Source: Candidatus Methanoperedentaceae archaeon GB37 (GTDB lineage: Archaea; Halobacteriota; Methanosarcinia; Methanosarcinales; EX4572-44). Taken from it: 64,000 nucleotides of DNA. Made by a program: the position numbers and the translations under genes. Position 1 is the stretch's first letter; each line of letters begins with the position of its first letter. Shown one piece after another: positions 1 to 9,618 of the stretch. The stretch is from NCBI GenBank assembly GCA_905171695.1, contig LR991653.1:400258-464257 (forward strand), in the 5' to 3' direction. A model generated the notes under the pieces. The model saw only the letters and a program-made list of their open reading frames with translations. It was not told the DNA's origin and did no database searches.

Positions 1-30
1 GGCAAGGGCACACTCTACATAAAAGCATAG
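1..30 (+). CDS. C-terminal tail of an upstream gene (partial)
   Basis: The first 30 bases read as an open frame (GKGTLYIKA) ending in TAG, four bases before the fibrillarin start. In many archaea the gene before fibrillarin is the C/D-box protein Nop5, and the tight spacing suggests an operon, but nine residues are too few to name it. The rest of the gene lies outside the window. Confidence 0.4.
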   Translation, partial: GKGTLYIKA

Positions 31-34
31 TGGA

Positions 35-712
35 ATGGAGCTAGAAAAGGTATCTAACATAGATAACCTCTACTGGCTAACCACTGGAAGACGTGAAGAG
101 CTTGGAACAAAGAACAAAACACCAGGAAGAACATTCTACGGCGAGAGAAGAACGTGGGTAAACGGCTGCGAACTGCGAATATGGAACCCCTACAGAAGCA
201 AGATCGCAGCCGCAATCCACAGAAGAACACCAATCTCTATCAGAAAGACCGACGAGATACTCTACCTCGGAGCAGCAACAGGAACCACACTCAGTCACAT
301 CTCAGACATCAACACCGAGGGCATAACCTACGCCGTGGAGGTATCACCCACGAGCGCATCGAAACTCCTCACGCTATGCGAGGCACGAGAGAATATCATA
401 CCCATGCTCGAAGACGCAGAGAAGCCACGAGACTACCAAGGGATCGTAGGAGAGGTGGATATCATATACCAGGATATAGCACAGCGAAACCAGGCAGAGA
501 TAGCCCTGAAGAACACAGAGCTATTCCTGAAAGAGAAAGGAGAGCTCATACTCACAATAAAAGCACGGAGCATCGACGTATCGAGCAACCCAAGAGACGT
601 ACTGAGAAGAGAACTCGAGAGGCTCGAAGAGAGAGTGAAGATCTCCCACATCAAAAGCTTGAAGCCCTACCACAGAGACCACTACATAACAATAGCAAGA
701 GTGAAGGATTGA
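35..712 (+). CDS. flpA: Fibrillarin-like rRNA/tRNA 2'-O-methyltransferase
   Basis: 225 residues, the usual length of archaeal fibrillarin. It is the SAM-dependent methyltransferase of C/D-box RNPs, acting with Nop5, L7Ae and guide RNA to 2'-O-methylate rRNA and tRNA. Visible hallmarks are the N-terminal RTWVNGCELRIWNPYRSK block, the SAM-binding motif YLGAATGTTLSH near residue 77, the VEVSP acidic strand end, and DIIYQDIAQ followed by KARSID. The ATG lies four bases after the stop of the previous frame, so it is probably translated within an operon. It converges on purF. Identification is firm. Confidence 0.95.
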   Translation: MELEKVSNIDNLYWLTTGRREELGTKNKTPGRTFYGERRTWVNGCELRIWNPYRSKIAAAIHRRTPISIRKTDEILYLGAATGTTLSHISDINTEGITYAVEVSPTSASKLLTLCEARENIIPMLEDAEKPRDYQGIVGEVDIIYQDIAQRNQAEIALKNTELFLKEKGELILTIKARSIDVSSNPRDVLRRELERLEERVKISHIKSLKPYHRDHYITIARVKD

Positions 713-776
713 AAATTAGAGACCATGCTCCGATACAGTAACCGGGTATATGCGAATCCCAAGAAAGGGGTGTGGC

Positions 777-2222
777 TCAGTATACTTCAGGCTTTATCAT
801 CTCATCTTCCTCTTCTTCCTGGAATTCTGTTATCTTGAGTTGGGAGATGATGCATCGTTCACCTGGTATCTCCACAGGGTATGTGCCTGTCAGGCAGCCT
901 GTGCAGAAGTCCTCCTCTGGTATGCCTATCGATTCCACCAGCCCTTCTATACTGATGTACCCAAGTGTGTCTGCGTTTATCAGTCTTTCAACAGATTGAA
1001 TACTTCTGTTAGCGGCTATGAGTTCGCTTCGTGTTGGCATGTCGATTCCAAGGTAACATGGTGCGATTATAGGTGGGCTTCCGACGCGCACGTGCACCTC
1101 CTCTGCTCCAGCCGCCCGCACCATCTCCACGATGCGGCGGGAGGTTGTGCCCCGTACGATGCTGTCGTCTACGATGACGACACGTTTTCCTGCAACGTTT
1201 GCCTTTATGGTGTTCAGCTTGAGACGCACGGCTGTTTCGCGCATATCCTGGCCTGGTAATATGAATGTGCGGACACTGTATCTGTTCTTCATCAGTCCCT
1301 CGAGGTAGGGGATGTTTGAGCCTTTAGAGTATCCAAGAGCGAATGTGATGCCAGAGTCTGGGACAGGGAAGACGATATCTGCATCTACCGGGTGTTCTTC
1401 GTAGAGCCTCTCTCCGATTCTTATTCGTGATTGATATATAAGCTTGCCATCGAGGATGCTATCTGCTCGTGAGAAATAGATATGCTCAAAGAGACAGTGT
1501 GCACTGTGCTTCAAGCGGTAGAGCTCTACTGCTTTCATCTCTCCATTCTCGAGTATTACGAGTTCTCCTGGCTTGACGTCTCGAAGGTAGATGCCTCCAA
1601 GAACATCTATGGCACTGCTCTCGGATGCAACGATGTAGCCAGAGTCGAGTCTCCCGATGCAGAAGGGCTTTATGCCAAGCGGGTCTCTGAATGCTATCAC
1701 TCTATCCCCTATGAGCATGACGATCGAGTAAGAGCCTGAGAGCGCCCGTACAACATCTTTGATCGCACCTACCAGATCTTTTCTTGAGAGTTCCTTTATG
1801 AATACCTGGGCTATAACCTCTGTATCTGAGTCTGAGAGGAAGATGCGGTTCTCGGCTTCGAGCCTGTACCTCAACTCCTGTGAGTTAACAAGGTTGCCGT
1901 TGTGCGCAAGTGCCAGTGTTCCATCCCTATAATTGATCACGAGCGGCTGAGCATTCTCGATACTCGAAGCACCGGTCGTGGAGTACCTGACATGTCCTAT
2001 GCCAGTGGAGGATGCAAGTTCGATGAGATCCTCCTTACTGAAGACCTGAGGCACGAGCCCCATACCCTTCTTCGTACGAACTTCTATACCGTCATGAACA
2101 GAGATGCCTGCCGATTCCTGTCCCCTGTGCTGCAGAGCAAAGAGCGAATAGTAGAGCTGAACCGCAACATCCCTGCACCCTTCCTCGAGCGAGATCCCCA
2201 CAATACCACACTCTTCACGCAA
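777..2222 (-). CDS. purF: Amidophosphoribosyltransferase (PurF)
   Basis: First committed enzyme of purine synthesis: PRPP plus glutamine to 5-phosphoribosylamine. 481 residues. The N-terminal class II glutamine amidotransferase domain begins MREECGIVGI, with Cys5 as the expected nucleophile after propeptide removal. The C-terminal phosphoribosyltransferase domain has the PRPP loop VVIVDDSIVRGTTS near residue 350. Cysteines in HCLFEHIYF, APCYLGIDMPT and FCTGCLTGTYP match the four ligands of the Bacillus-type enzyme, so a [4Fe-4S] cluster is expected. The start is TTG, supported by GGTGAG six bases upstream and a TATA box at 2271-2280. Confidence 0.96.
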   Translation of the reverse strand: MREECGIVGISLEEGCRDVAVQLYYSLFALQHRGQESAGISVHDGIEVRTKKGMGLVPQVFSKEDLIELASSTGIGHVRYSTTGASSIENAQPLVINYRDGTLALAHNGNLVNSQELRYRLEAENRIFLSDSDTEVIAQVFIKELSRKDLVGAIKDVVRALSGSYSIVMLIGDRVIAFRDPLGIKPFCIGRLDSGYIVASESSAIDVLGGIYLRDVKPGELVILENGEMKAVELYRLKHSAHCLFEHIYFSRADSILDGKLIYQSRIRIGERLYEEHPVDADIVFPVPDSGITFALGYSKGSNIPYLEGLMKNRYSVRTFILPGQDMRETAVRLKLNTIKANVAGKRVVIVDDSIVRGTTSRRIVEMVRAAGAEEVHVRVGSPPIIAPCYLGIDMPTRSELIAANRSIQSVERLINADTLGYISIEGLVESIGIPEEDFCTGCLTGTYPVEIPGERCIISQLKITEFQEEEEDEMIKPEVY

Positions 2223-2270
2223 GATGGCTCACCAATAACGTACTTCCTCTCGCACCCTTAACCCTCTTTT

Positions 2271-2280
2271 GATATATAAA
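2271..2280 (-). promoter_or_regulatory. TATA box of purF
   Basis: On the minus strand the sequence TTTATATATC lies about 50 bases before the purF TTG, giving a short 5' leader of about 25 bases. Position is typical for archaeal TBP/TFB promoters. The 120 bases between here and the divergent promoter at 2398 hold nothing else I can identify. Confidence 0.6.
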
Positions 2281-2397
2281 ATCTGAGCTTGAAGAGAGCG
2301 GTGCCTGCGCCGAGCGATGCACCTGCCGCGAATTAGATATATTATGCAGGTAGGGCGCAAGCAGGTCTGCGGCTGCTCATCATGCTTCTTTCATAAG

Positions 2398-2406
2398 CTT
2401 TATATC
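2398..2406 (+). promoter_or_regulatory. TATA box of the DUF11-type surface protein gene
   Basis: CTTTATATC lies about 50 bases upstream of the preferred ATG at 2450, predicting transcription start near 2430 and a leader that holds the Shine-Dalgarno GGTGG. Confidence 0.5.
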
Positions 2407-2449
2407 AGATTATAGACTGTTAAAACAGGTACGATAGGTGGCATATCCG

Positions 2450-3613
2450 ATGAAAAAACACGCTATTCTCACGCTATTAATCTTTTTTCTCGTCTCGACT
2501 CCATCGGTCTTTGCAGCGGATAAGACAAGTATGGATTTTCCGCTCAACGTTGGTGATAGTGTGTACTTTGAAGATGGCTATTATAAGGTAAAACTCGTGC
2601 GCACAGATGATGTGATGGGGTTTGCATGGTTAAACTTCAGCTGTGATACTATGCGCTGCGGCTATGACCCAAAGGAGCTTAAAGGGTATCAGGACGAGCC
2701 AAACTGCTATCCAACTTCTCTTAATCAGATAATATGTATAAAAAAGACGAGAGAAGTTACCTCCAACCGTGCCATCGTGAACCTCACCTTCCCATCTGAC
2801 TGGAGCTGGCAGATAATAACCGCAGAGGAGCTGAAAATGCCGAAGCTTGTGGTAAGAAAGACTGTGGACAAGCCACGCGTAAAAGTGGATGAGATCGTTC
2901 AGGTGAAGATAACGATAGAGAACACTGGAAACGGCTCTGCAACCGGCATCGATATAGATGAGATCCCAATCACAGCACTCATACCGATGGGAGAAGAGTT
3001 AGAGCCCAAGATCAGAGACCCACTGCCTGCTGGAGAGAGCGACTCTGATACCTATCTTGTCCAGGCGGTCAAATCTGGCACATTCACAATCCCGAAGACG
3101 AGCGTGAGATACTGGGACGAATCGAGAAAGAATGAGTACACTGCAGAGTCAAACACCGTATCTGTCACAGTCCTTGCACCCGAGGTGAAGGTATCAAAGC
3201 TCACAACCACGATCCAGTTCGATAAAGAGAACGTAACGAGAGGCGAGGAGATCACCGCAACAATCCTCATCAGGAACGTGGGCGATGCCCCTGCAAACGA
3301 CGTAGACCTGATAACCAGACTTCCACCAGGCTTGGAGCTTGTGAGTGGCGCACTTGAAGACAAGTACCATGAGATCAAACCAGGCAGCACGCGAGAAGTG
3401 AAGGCAGTGATCAGGGCAGTGAAGGTTGGCAACTACACCCTCACCCCGAGAACGGTCTACAGTGATGGTGAGACAACCACCACATCTCCAGTGATCATCG
3501 TAACAGAGGAGGTTGTGGAGTACACGAAGTATCTCTACCTGATACCAATACTTTTAATATTATTAATAATAATAGCAATTGTAATTAAGCGGCACAGAGA
3601 ATATTCATTCTGA
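2450..3613 (+). CDS. Membrane-anchored secreted protein with tandem DUF11/CARDB-like domains
   Basis: About 387 residues from the ATG at 2450, preferred over a GTG at 2438 because GGTGG (2436-2440) is well spaced before it. A signal peptide (MKKHAILTLLIFFLVSTPSVFA) is followed by a domain with paired cysteines (SCDTMRC and later NCYP, ICIK), then two Ig-like repeats of the DUF11/CARDB kind, recognisable by ITIENTGNGSATGIDI and ILIRNVGDAPANDVDL. A C-terminal transmembrane helix (YLYLIPILLILLIIIAIVI) ends in a short basic tail. It should sit on the outer face of the membrane. Function unknown; the architecture resembles surface proteins of Methanosarcinales. The cetZ gene follows 15 bases downstream and is probably cotranscribed. 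Confidence 0.8.
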   Translation: MKKHAILTLLIFFLVSTPSVFAADKTSMDFPLNVGDSVYFEDGYYKVKLVRTDDVMGFAWLNFSCDTMRCGYDPKELKGYQDEPNCYPTSLNQIICIKKTREVTSNRAIVNLTFPSDWSWQIITAEELKMPKLVVRKTVDKPRVKVDEIVQVKITIENTGNGSATGIDIDEIPITALIPMGEELEPKIRDPLPAGESDSDTYLVQAVKSGTFTIPKTSVRYWDESRKNEYTAESNTVSVTVLAPEVKVSKLTTTIQFDKENVTRGEEITATILIRNVGDAPANDVDLITRLPPGLELVSGALEDKYHEIKPGSTREVKAVIRAVKVGNYTLTPRTVYSDGETTTTSPVIIVTEEVVEYTKYLYLIPILLILLIIIAIVIKRHREYSF

Positions 3614-3628
3614 CAGGATTAAAGAGCA

Positions 3629-4726
3629 ATGTTGAACATATTACTCCTCGGCATAGGCCAATGTGGAAACAGGATACTTGACGCCATAAACCACCTATCA
3701 CTCGGCGGCGGCAGATTCTCAAAATACTACTCACAACAACAGTACGTGAGCAACGTACAGACTATAGCAATCAACACCGCCCTGAACGATCTGAAAGAGT
3801 TGAAACACACCAGGGCAAAGGACAGAGTCCATATACCATACCTCCACGGCGTCGGAGCAAACAGAAACATCGGCAAACAATGCTTTATTGAGAACAGAGA
3901 TATGATACTACGCACAATCGAAGAACGCGGAAACTTCGACGTGGCATTCGTCATCACATCGGCAAGCGGAGGTACAGGCTCATCATTCACACCATTACTG
4001 GTAAAAGAACTGAAAGAACGATACAGTTTCCCAATATACTCAATCATCGTCCTCCCATTCAGAGAAGAAGGCACTCTATACATGCAAAACGCAGCATTCT
4101 GCCTTCAAGAGCTAAGAGAGACAAGTGTCGATGGAGTCATACTTGTTGACAACCAGTTCCTGAAACAGGCAGGAAAGGACATCAAAACTGCCTACGACAG
4201 CATAAACAGGATGGTTGCAGATCGCTTCCTCTTTTTGATCCGCGCACTCGACAGTGAGATGATGATGGTAACAGACCTTGGAGACTTCAACACCCTGATG
4301 GCAAGCGGAGCCAGACTCGCGACCTTCGGATTCGCAAAAGGAGGGAAGAATCAGAGCATAAAAGACGTGATCAAAGAGAGCATGTCACCGAGAGGACTGC
4401 TCTTCTCAACGCAACCATACGAAGAAGCAGTGCGAGCAATGATAATCATACAGGGCGACAAAAAATACCTCGATATAAACGAGATCACGAGCGAAGTCGA
4501 GACACTCTCGAGCAATGTGGGACACGTCTTCAAAGGCGTACTCATACGAAACCGAGAAGAACCACAAGTCCTGACCATATTCTCACTATCAGCATCAGAA
4601 GAACTCGACAAATTCTACCTTGAAGCGATCGAAGCCATCAAAAAAGAGAAAGAACAGAAAGAAAGAACAAAAAGCCAGAAAGAAGTAGCAAACGACCTGT
4701 TCAAAGGAATAGAACCAGAATACTGA
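3629..4726 (+). CDS. cetZ: CetZ-type tubulin/FtsZ-superfamily GTPase
   Basis: 365 residues. CetZ proteins are archaeal tubulin-superfamily GTPases linked to cell shape. The N-terminal nucleotide-binding stretch is LLLGIGQCGNRIL (residues 5-17), the tubulin signature loop appears as SASGGTGSSFTP near residue 113, and the acidic tail after residue 335 is rich in Glu and Lys. The signature reads GGTGSS rather than the GGTGSG/GGTGTG seen in most relatives. The ATG at 3629 follows an AGGATT stretch. It lies 15 bases after a membrane-anchored surface protein gene, a pairing that could tie it to the cell envelope (inference). Confidence 0.88.
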   Translation: MLNILLLGIGQCGNRILDAINHLSLGGGRFSKYYSQQQYVSNVQTIAINTALNDLKELKHTRAKDRVHIPYLHGVGANRNIGKQCFIENRDMILRTIEERGNFDVAFVITSASGGTGSSFTPLLVKELKERYSFPIYSIIVLPFREEGTLYMQNAAFCLQELRETSVDGVILVDNQFLKQAGKDIKTAYDSINRMVADRFLFLIRALDSEMMMVTDLGDFNTLMASGARLATFGFAKGGKNQSIKDVIKESMSPRGLLFSTQPYEEAVRAMIIIQGDKKYLDINEITSEVETLSSNVGHVFKGVLIRNREEPQVLTIFSLSASEELDKFYLEAIEAIKKEKEQKERTKSQKEVANDLFKGIEPEY

Positions 4727-4879
4727 CGAGAACACCACGGGACACTCCAAGCGAGAACCCGCATAAAAACAAGCAAAAAAATAGAAAATATAATAATATA
4801 TTGAGACCTTTACAAAACCCAAATCTTTAAACCCTCATAATTCAATATAATAGAATATAAACACTCATAAAACTTTACA

Positions 4880-5099
4880 ATTGGAGAAATGTACAGTAAA
4901 GTTGTCAATATTTGTGATTTACTTGGCATGGTCAGTAAAATCGTTGATTGGGGATGTTTTCAGAACTGTTCTGGGCAAGATGTACGATGACAATGCACCA
5001 TGAATCGCAGGGATAAGATCAATTGGAGAACGACCACACGCCGCTATGAAACAAGTCTTTAAGAATAGAAGAACATGCCTTAAACACTTCATCAAGTGA
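4880..5099 (+). pseudogene. Transposase C-terminal remnant
   Basis: One frame from about 4880 to 5099 reads through a single internal TGA (5001-5003). After it comes RSIGERPHAAMKQVFKNRR, which resembles the C-terminal end of IS5-type DDE transposases (GERPFAVIKRVF-like). The N-terminal part is missing. It is a relic, not a working gene. Bases 4727-4880 and 5100-5400 are AT-rich with no supportable gene. Confidence 0.5.
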
Positions 5100-5404
5100 A
5101 AACTCAGCTCTATAATGACCTGCATCGGCTTCAACACATACACAGCTATACACACACTCAAATTAAAAGAGGTAATAGCGTAAACTCTCTCTCAAGAAAT
5201 AACGAGAAAATACGTGGGAACAGAAACGATCAAGGAATAAAATTAGGGTCTCTTTCATCTGAATCCATAATAAATTTAGATAAGCACTAAAACATCTCCA
5301 TATTTTTATCTCTAAATTCCAGCAAAGTGTGATTCAAAAATAACAAGAGAAACTACTTAAATCAAGAATTAAGTGTTAAAAATAGAAAAATTTAATTAGT
5401 TTTC

Positions 5405-6488
5405 ATGATTTTGAGAAGTGTGGTGGAGAGGATCAGCAGTGGAGAGATGGAAGAAGATGAATTTTGGTTTGTAGCTTTAGAGTTTGCTGAGGTTGTTGTG
5501 GAGAGAGCAAGAGGGATGTTCAAGACGAAAGAGACGTGTGACGAGTGTGACGACTATATCATAGAATATTATATTGTTGAGATTATGAGGTTCTTCTTTG
5601 GGTTCTCTCCGATTCTCTTTTACGCATTTCTGAGAGACCACAGGGAGTTGAGAGACATTTTAAAACTTAAAGTGCTTAAATCATTCTAAGATTGAGAAGA
5701 TTTCAGGAAGAAATCACACAGGACAAAAGTAAGGATAGACAATATAATAAAAAGGAATGTTAAAGAAGAAGCAGACGAGATCTATGGACTGGAGACCACA
5801 GTTGTAACAGTGGATTTAAACAGGCTTAGGAAAGGGAAAAAGATGATAAAGGATGGATTTTTTGATGCAGAATTCTGCCATGATTCTCTTAGAGGTTCTG
5901 AAGTCGGCTATATTGTCTGCACACTCTGATAAATCTCACGAATTTCTCGGTTGTTGAAGAACGAACCAAAGAAGGAAATCTGGGAAGAGATAGTAATATC
6001 AAATCTGGAAACTCAAAATGGGAAAATAAAGGTTATCATGGCTGATGCTGGATTCTTAGCCTACAATAATATTCTGTTACCTCTTAACTGCAGAACAATT
6101 CCTCTAATAAAAGTGAAAAGTAACATAGATGTAAAAAAGCTTAAAAAGAGAATTGAGAATTATCCAGCAAACCTATTCTGGCTTGACAGCAAATACAACA
6201 AGAATCTATCAAGCTTACTTAAAGATTTCAGTTACGCAATAAAACAAACAGTGGAAGGGATTAACAAATACGAAAAATTCACTGAAACAAGAAGCAGAAT
6301 AGAATCTTTCTTCAAAATAGCATAAGGCAATATTTAGTTTGAAAGACTCGCATCTCTATTACCGCAAACATGCGATTACAGAAATAAAAACGATCTCCTA
6401 TGCTACACAATTGTTCTGTCAGTTCTACTTGAAGAATAGAATAAACATGGAAAGATTTATTGAAAGAATCAAGAGAAGAAAACTCTAA
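5405..6488 (+). pseudogene. Decayed DDE transposase (several frameshifts)
   Basis: Four overlapping or adjacent pieces in different frames read as one protein: 5405-5689 (acidic N-terminal part ending RDHRELRDILKLKVLKSF), 5697-5929 (DFRKKSHRTKVRIDN to GYIVCTL), 5951-6325 (VIMADAGFLAYNN, then a C-terminal RSRIESFFKIA) and 6329-6488 (FSLKDSHLYYRKHAI to ERIKRRKL). VIMADAGF supplies a candidate catalytic aspartate, and RSRIESFFKIA continues in the next frame into a stretch typical of transposase C termini. The family is uncertain (ISH3-like is possible). At least three frame breaks make it inactive. Base composition is much more AT-rich than the neighbours. Confidence 0.6.
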
Positions 6489-6489
6489 T

Positions 6490-6626
6490 ACTAATTACAC
6501 TTTACTCGAATTCTTTAATTTCTATAATGAACCATCCCAGTGGTTATTTAATTTTACAGAGAAACTGGAAAAAAGAAACCCTAAATTAAAAAACATCACC
6601 AGAATTTTAAAGAGTTACGCACGTTA
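6490..6626 (+). pseudogene. AT-rich ORF fragment beside the transposase relic
   Basis: An open frame reading NYTLLEFFNFYNEPSQWL to RILKSYAR ends at TAA near 6626. There is no start or ribosome-binding site. It could be the end of a second mobile-element gene or part of the same relic. The remaining bases to 6800 show no gene. Confidence 0.25.
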
Positions 6627-6805
6627 ATAAAAAGTATTTACGTATGAAGAAAACAAGAAAACGTCAAATTAGTTTTTGATGTCGGTCTGCTCTTTGACGC
6701 CACTAGTTTCTGTTCGCTATGCCCACCACATGCTACTGGTGAAGTCTTCTCTCTTAAAGATACTTTGATGTTCTTTTGACGAAGTTCTCTTATCGTTCGA
6801 TGCCT

Positions 6806-6814
6806 TATTATACT
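6806..6814 (+). promoter_or_regulatory. TATA box of the first CBS gene
   Basis: ATTATACTT lies about 40 bases before the GTG at 6850, the right spacing for a transcript starting near 6835 that includes GGAGGAG. Confidence 0.45.
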
Positions 6815-6849
6815 TTGAGCTACGATCTTCTTCTGTGGAGGAGTTCTCG

Positions 6850-7431
6850 GTGGAAGCAGAACTTCCTGTTAAAGAGATAATGACGCGTGACGTCATCACT
6901 GTCGATCTTGGATCTTCGTGTGTTGATGCTGCTGAACGGATGCTTGAGCACGGTGTTGGTGGGATCATCGTTACAGACGAGAGTCGTCCCGTTGGAATTC
7001 TCACTGAGCGGGATCTTGTCGAGAAGGTGATCCTGCGTGATCTGCGACCTTCAACTGTCCGGGTAGAGGATGTTATGACGAGTCCTATGATAACGGTCCA
7101 CTCCACAGATCTCGTGAGTGATGTGATGCGTAAGATGGCACGGTTGCGGATACACAGGTTTCCGGTTGTGGAGGGGAAGAGGCTTGCTGGGATTGTGACA
7201 GACACTGATCTACTGGTTGTATCGGCTCAGATGGGTGAGATCTTTGCAGAGCTTGTGGATATGTGTGCTGAGCGTTTCCCTCCAGTCTCTGCTGATGAAT
7301 GGGAAGAAACAGGTGAATGGCCGAGTGGATTGATGGTGCAGGGGATCTGTGAGGAGTGTGGCAAGTTGAGTGAGAATCTCACGTTCTCCAATGGTAGATA
7401 CGTCTGTGAGCTCTGTGTGGATACAGACTGA
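6850..7431 (+). CDS. CBS-domain pair protein with C-terminal zinc ribbon
   Basis: About 193 residues from the GTG at 6850, chosen because GGAGGAG (6837-6843) sits just before it; a longer GTG at 6835 would place this ribosome-binding site inside the gene. Two CBS motifs (VKEIMTRDVITV and VEDVMTSPMITV, each followed by GILTERDL/GIVTDTDL) form one Bateman module, which usually senses adenine nucleotides or SAM. The C-terminus has CEECGK and CELC, a zinc ribbon. The target is unknown. A second CBS gene follows 18 bases later, so the two are probably cotranscribed and may form one sensor. Confidence 0.85.
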   Translation: MEAELPVKEIMTRDVITVDLGSSCVDAAERMLEHGVGGIIVTDESRPVGILTERDLVEKVILRDLRPSTVRVEDVMTSPMITVHSTDLVSDVMRKMARLRIHRFPVVEGKRLAGIVTDTDLLVVSAQMGEIFAELVDMCAERFPPVSADEWEETGEWPSGLMVQGICEECGKLSENLTFSNGRYVCELCVDTD

Positions 7432-7449
7432 AGAAGGGGTGGAGAATCT

Positions 7450-8217
7450 GTGAAGGTAGAGGATGTTATGCAGAGGCGGGTGGTCTCTGTCGGAGAGAAT
7501 GATCTTGTCACGCACACACGCCAGATCATGCGAGATTATCGTTATCAGATGCTCCCTGTGGTGGACGAGAATGATCATCTGATAGGTGTTGTGACTGAGA
7601 AGGATGCGATGCGTGTGACATCCACTCGTTCAAATGTGACAGTTGGCGGTTTTGTGAGCGAGGTTGCGCTCGTAACACCAGCAGATGACCTGCGATCGGT
7701 TCTGCACCACATGGCTGAGTTGAGACTGCGCTATCTCCCTGTTGTGAGAGAGAGGGAGGATCCAGTACTCATCGGTCTTATCGGGCTTCCCAGTATATTC
7801 AACGCGCTGAAGGAACGGGTACCTGATCGGAGGGTTTCTGATGTAATGATCACTGATATTAAGACCTGTCAGAAGAGTGATACGTTGAATAAGGTCTGGT
7901 CTGACCTCTTGAAGTTCGGGATATCTGAAATGCCTGTTATGGATGGAAATGAGGCAATTGGAGTGATAACAGTGCGTGATATCCTGAAATCCGGGCATGT
8001 ACGCCTTGATAGAGAGGCACGACACGTTAGACATGTTAAGGCTGAGAAGGTCATGAACACGCCTCTTCACACGATCTCCAGAGATGAGAGTGTGAAGACT
8101 GCGACCGAACGCCTACTGACACTCGGCATAAGCCGAATCTACGTGGTCGAGAAGGAAGAGCTTGCTGGAGTTGTGGATCTCTATGATCTTATTACACTCT
8201 TTGCCAACTCTCTTTGA
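7450..8217 (+). CDS. Four-CBS-domain protein
   Basis: 255 residues made of four CBS repeats, seen from the recurrent V-x-D/E-VM motifs (VEDVMQRRVVSV, GGFVSEVALVTP, VSDVMITDIKTC, AEKVMNTPLHTI), each ending in a G(V/L)(V/I)(T/D) strand. No catalytic or DNA-binding domain is fused. Start is GTG with GGTGGAG at 7438-7444. Such tandem Bateman proteins are common in methanogens and bind adenosyl ligands; no ligand can be assigned here. It converges on thiC. Confidence 0.85.
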   Translation: MKVEDVMQRRVVSVGENDLVTHTRQIMRDYRYQMLPVVDENDHLIGVVTEKDAMRVTSTRSNVTVGGFVSEVALVTPADDLRSVLHHMAELRLRYLPVVREREDPVLIGLIGLPSIFNALKERVPDRRVSDVMITDIKTCQKSDTLNKVWSDLLKFGISEMPVMDGNEAIGVITVRDILKSGHVRLDREARHVRHVKAEKVMNTPLHTISRDESVKTATERLLTLGISRIYVVEKEELAGVVDLYDLITLFANSL

Positions 8218-8258
8218 CCAAAACCAGAGACGAGAGAAAGTCCACGAGAGAAAGTCCG

Positions 8259-9524
8259 TTAGAGTGAGTCAGTCTCATTCATTGTCTTTATTGCGCAGAG
8301 GTCGCCGCAGATGGAGCAGACGTCACTCTCCTTGCTTCTGCTGTGGATTCTGCGTGCATGCTCGGGGTCGATTGCGAGTTCCAGTTGTCGCTGCCAGTTA
8401 AGGTCTCGGCGTGCTTTTGCTATCTCTCTGTCCATTCTTCGAGCGCGTTCGCGCTGCCCCTCTTTAACGAGGTCTATCGCATGTGCTGCGATGCGTGTGA
8501 CGATGACACCGTTTCGAATGTCTTCACGATTCGGTAATGCGAGGTGTTCTGATGGTGTTGTCACGCAGAGAAAGTCAGCGCCGTGGATGCCTGCGATCGC
8601 TCCACCTATCGCGGCTGTGAAGTGATCGTATCCGGGCGCGAGATCTGTTACGAGTGGCCCAAGCAGGTATACTGGCGCGCCATTGGAGAGGTATTTCATC
8701 GCTTTAACGCTGGTCTCGATCTCGTCAAGTGGCACGTGACCGGGCCCTTCAACCATGCTCTGAACTCCTGCTCTGCGGCATCGTTCGACAAGTTCCCCAA
8801 TGGTTATCAACTCTGTAAACTCGGGGCGGTCGCTTGAGTCGTCTATACATCCAGGTCGCATTCCATCGCCGAGGCTTGCTACAACATCGTACTCTGATAG
8901 TATCTCAAGGAGGTAGTCAAACTCGGAGTAGAACGGATTCTCTGAGTCGTTCTGGAGCATCCACGCCGCGGTTATGGCACCACCCCTGCTCACCACACCA
9001 AGCATTCGATTGCTCGATCTGAGTGCTTCCAGACTCTTTCTGTTGACACCAGCGTGCACCGTGACAAAATCCACTCCGTCCTTGCAGTGCTTGCGCAGTG
9101 CATTGAACATCTCATCAGAGGATATGTCTGCGATGGACGTGTGTTTGCATGCTGCCTGGTAGATCGGGACCGTTCCAACCGGGGTCTTCACCGCTCTCAG
9201 GATACTCTGCCGTATCAGGTCAAGATCGCCACCGGTCGAAAGATCCATGACAGTATCGGCGCCAGACTCCACACCAACCCGCGCCTTCTCGACCTCCTCC
9301 TCAAGACTGGAGGACGAGGTTGAGGTTCCAACGTTAACGTTGACCTTTGTAGAGAGCATGCGTCCAACGCCCACCGGCTCGGCACGCTTAGAATTGTTCT
9401 GCAAAATAACAATCTCTCCTTTACAGAGGAGACTTCTGATAACCTCTGCGTCAATTCCCTCTTTATCGCTAATATACCTGATCTCATCAGTAATTCCAGT
9501 ACGAGCACGATCAAGGAGAGTCAT
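8259..9524 (-). CDS. thiC: Phosphomethylpyrimidine synthase ThiC
   Basis: Radical SAM enzyme turning aminoimidazole ribotide into HMP phosphate for thiamine. About 421 residues. Landmarks are [10 protein letters not shown] near the N terminus, [62 protein letters not shown] and the C-terminal cluster motif CSICGDLC. The frame stays open to an ATG at 9557, but the promoter TATA box (minus-strand TCTATATATG, 9554-9563) covers that codon, so the ATG at 9524 is the likely start of a nearly leaderless transcript. I see no TPP riboswitch-like leader, and there is little room for one. Confidence 0.95.
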   Translation of the reverse strand: MTLLDRARTGITDEIRYISDKEGIDAEVIRSLLCKGEIVILQNNSKRAEPVGVGRMLSTKVNVNVGTSTSSSSLEEEVEKARVGVESGADTVMDLSTGGDLDLIRQSILRAVKTPVGTVPIYQAACKHTSIADISSDEMFNALRKHCKDGVDFVTVHAGVNRKSLEALRSSNRMLGVVSRGGAITAAWMLQNDSENPFYSEFDYLLEILSEYDVVASLGDGMRPGCIDDSSDRPEFTELITIGELVERCRRAGVQSMVEGPGHVPLDEIETSVKAMKYLSNGAPVYLLGPLVTDLAPGYDHFTAAIGGAIAGIHGADFLCVTTPSEHLALPNREDIRNGVIVTRIAAHAIDLVKEGQRERARRMDREIAKARRDLNWQRQLELAIDPEHARRIHSRSKESDVCSICGDLCAIKTMNETDSL

Positions 9525-9553
9525 AGAGCAAGGAGAAGAGTAACACAATAATG

Positions 9554-9563
9554 GCATATATAG
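9554..9563 (-). promoter_or_regulatory. TATA box of thiC
   Basis: Minus-strand TCTATATATG, about 30-40 bases before the ATG at 9524. It overlaps the longest-frame ATG at 9557, which settles the start choice. Confidence 0.55.
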
Positions 9564-9581
9564 ATTTCATGAGGATCACTT

Positions 9582-9592
9582 AGATTTATATA
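9582..9592 (+). promoter_or_regulatory. TATA box of the HTH regulator gene
   Basis: AGATTTATATA lies about 30 bases before the ATG at 9619, predicting a leaderless or near-leaderless transcript. Only about 20 bases separate it from the thiC TATA box, so the two divergent promoters could share a regulator. Confidence 0.55.
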
Positions 9593-9618
9593 CCATCTTA
9601 ATGTATTGATTATGTAAG

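Noticed and set aside
9525..9557. Eleven-residue N-terminal extension of ThiC
   Set aside because: The upstream ATG lies inside the TATA box, so it cannot be in the message.
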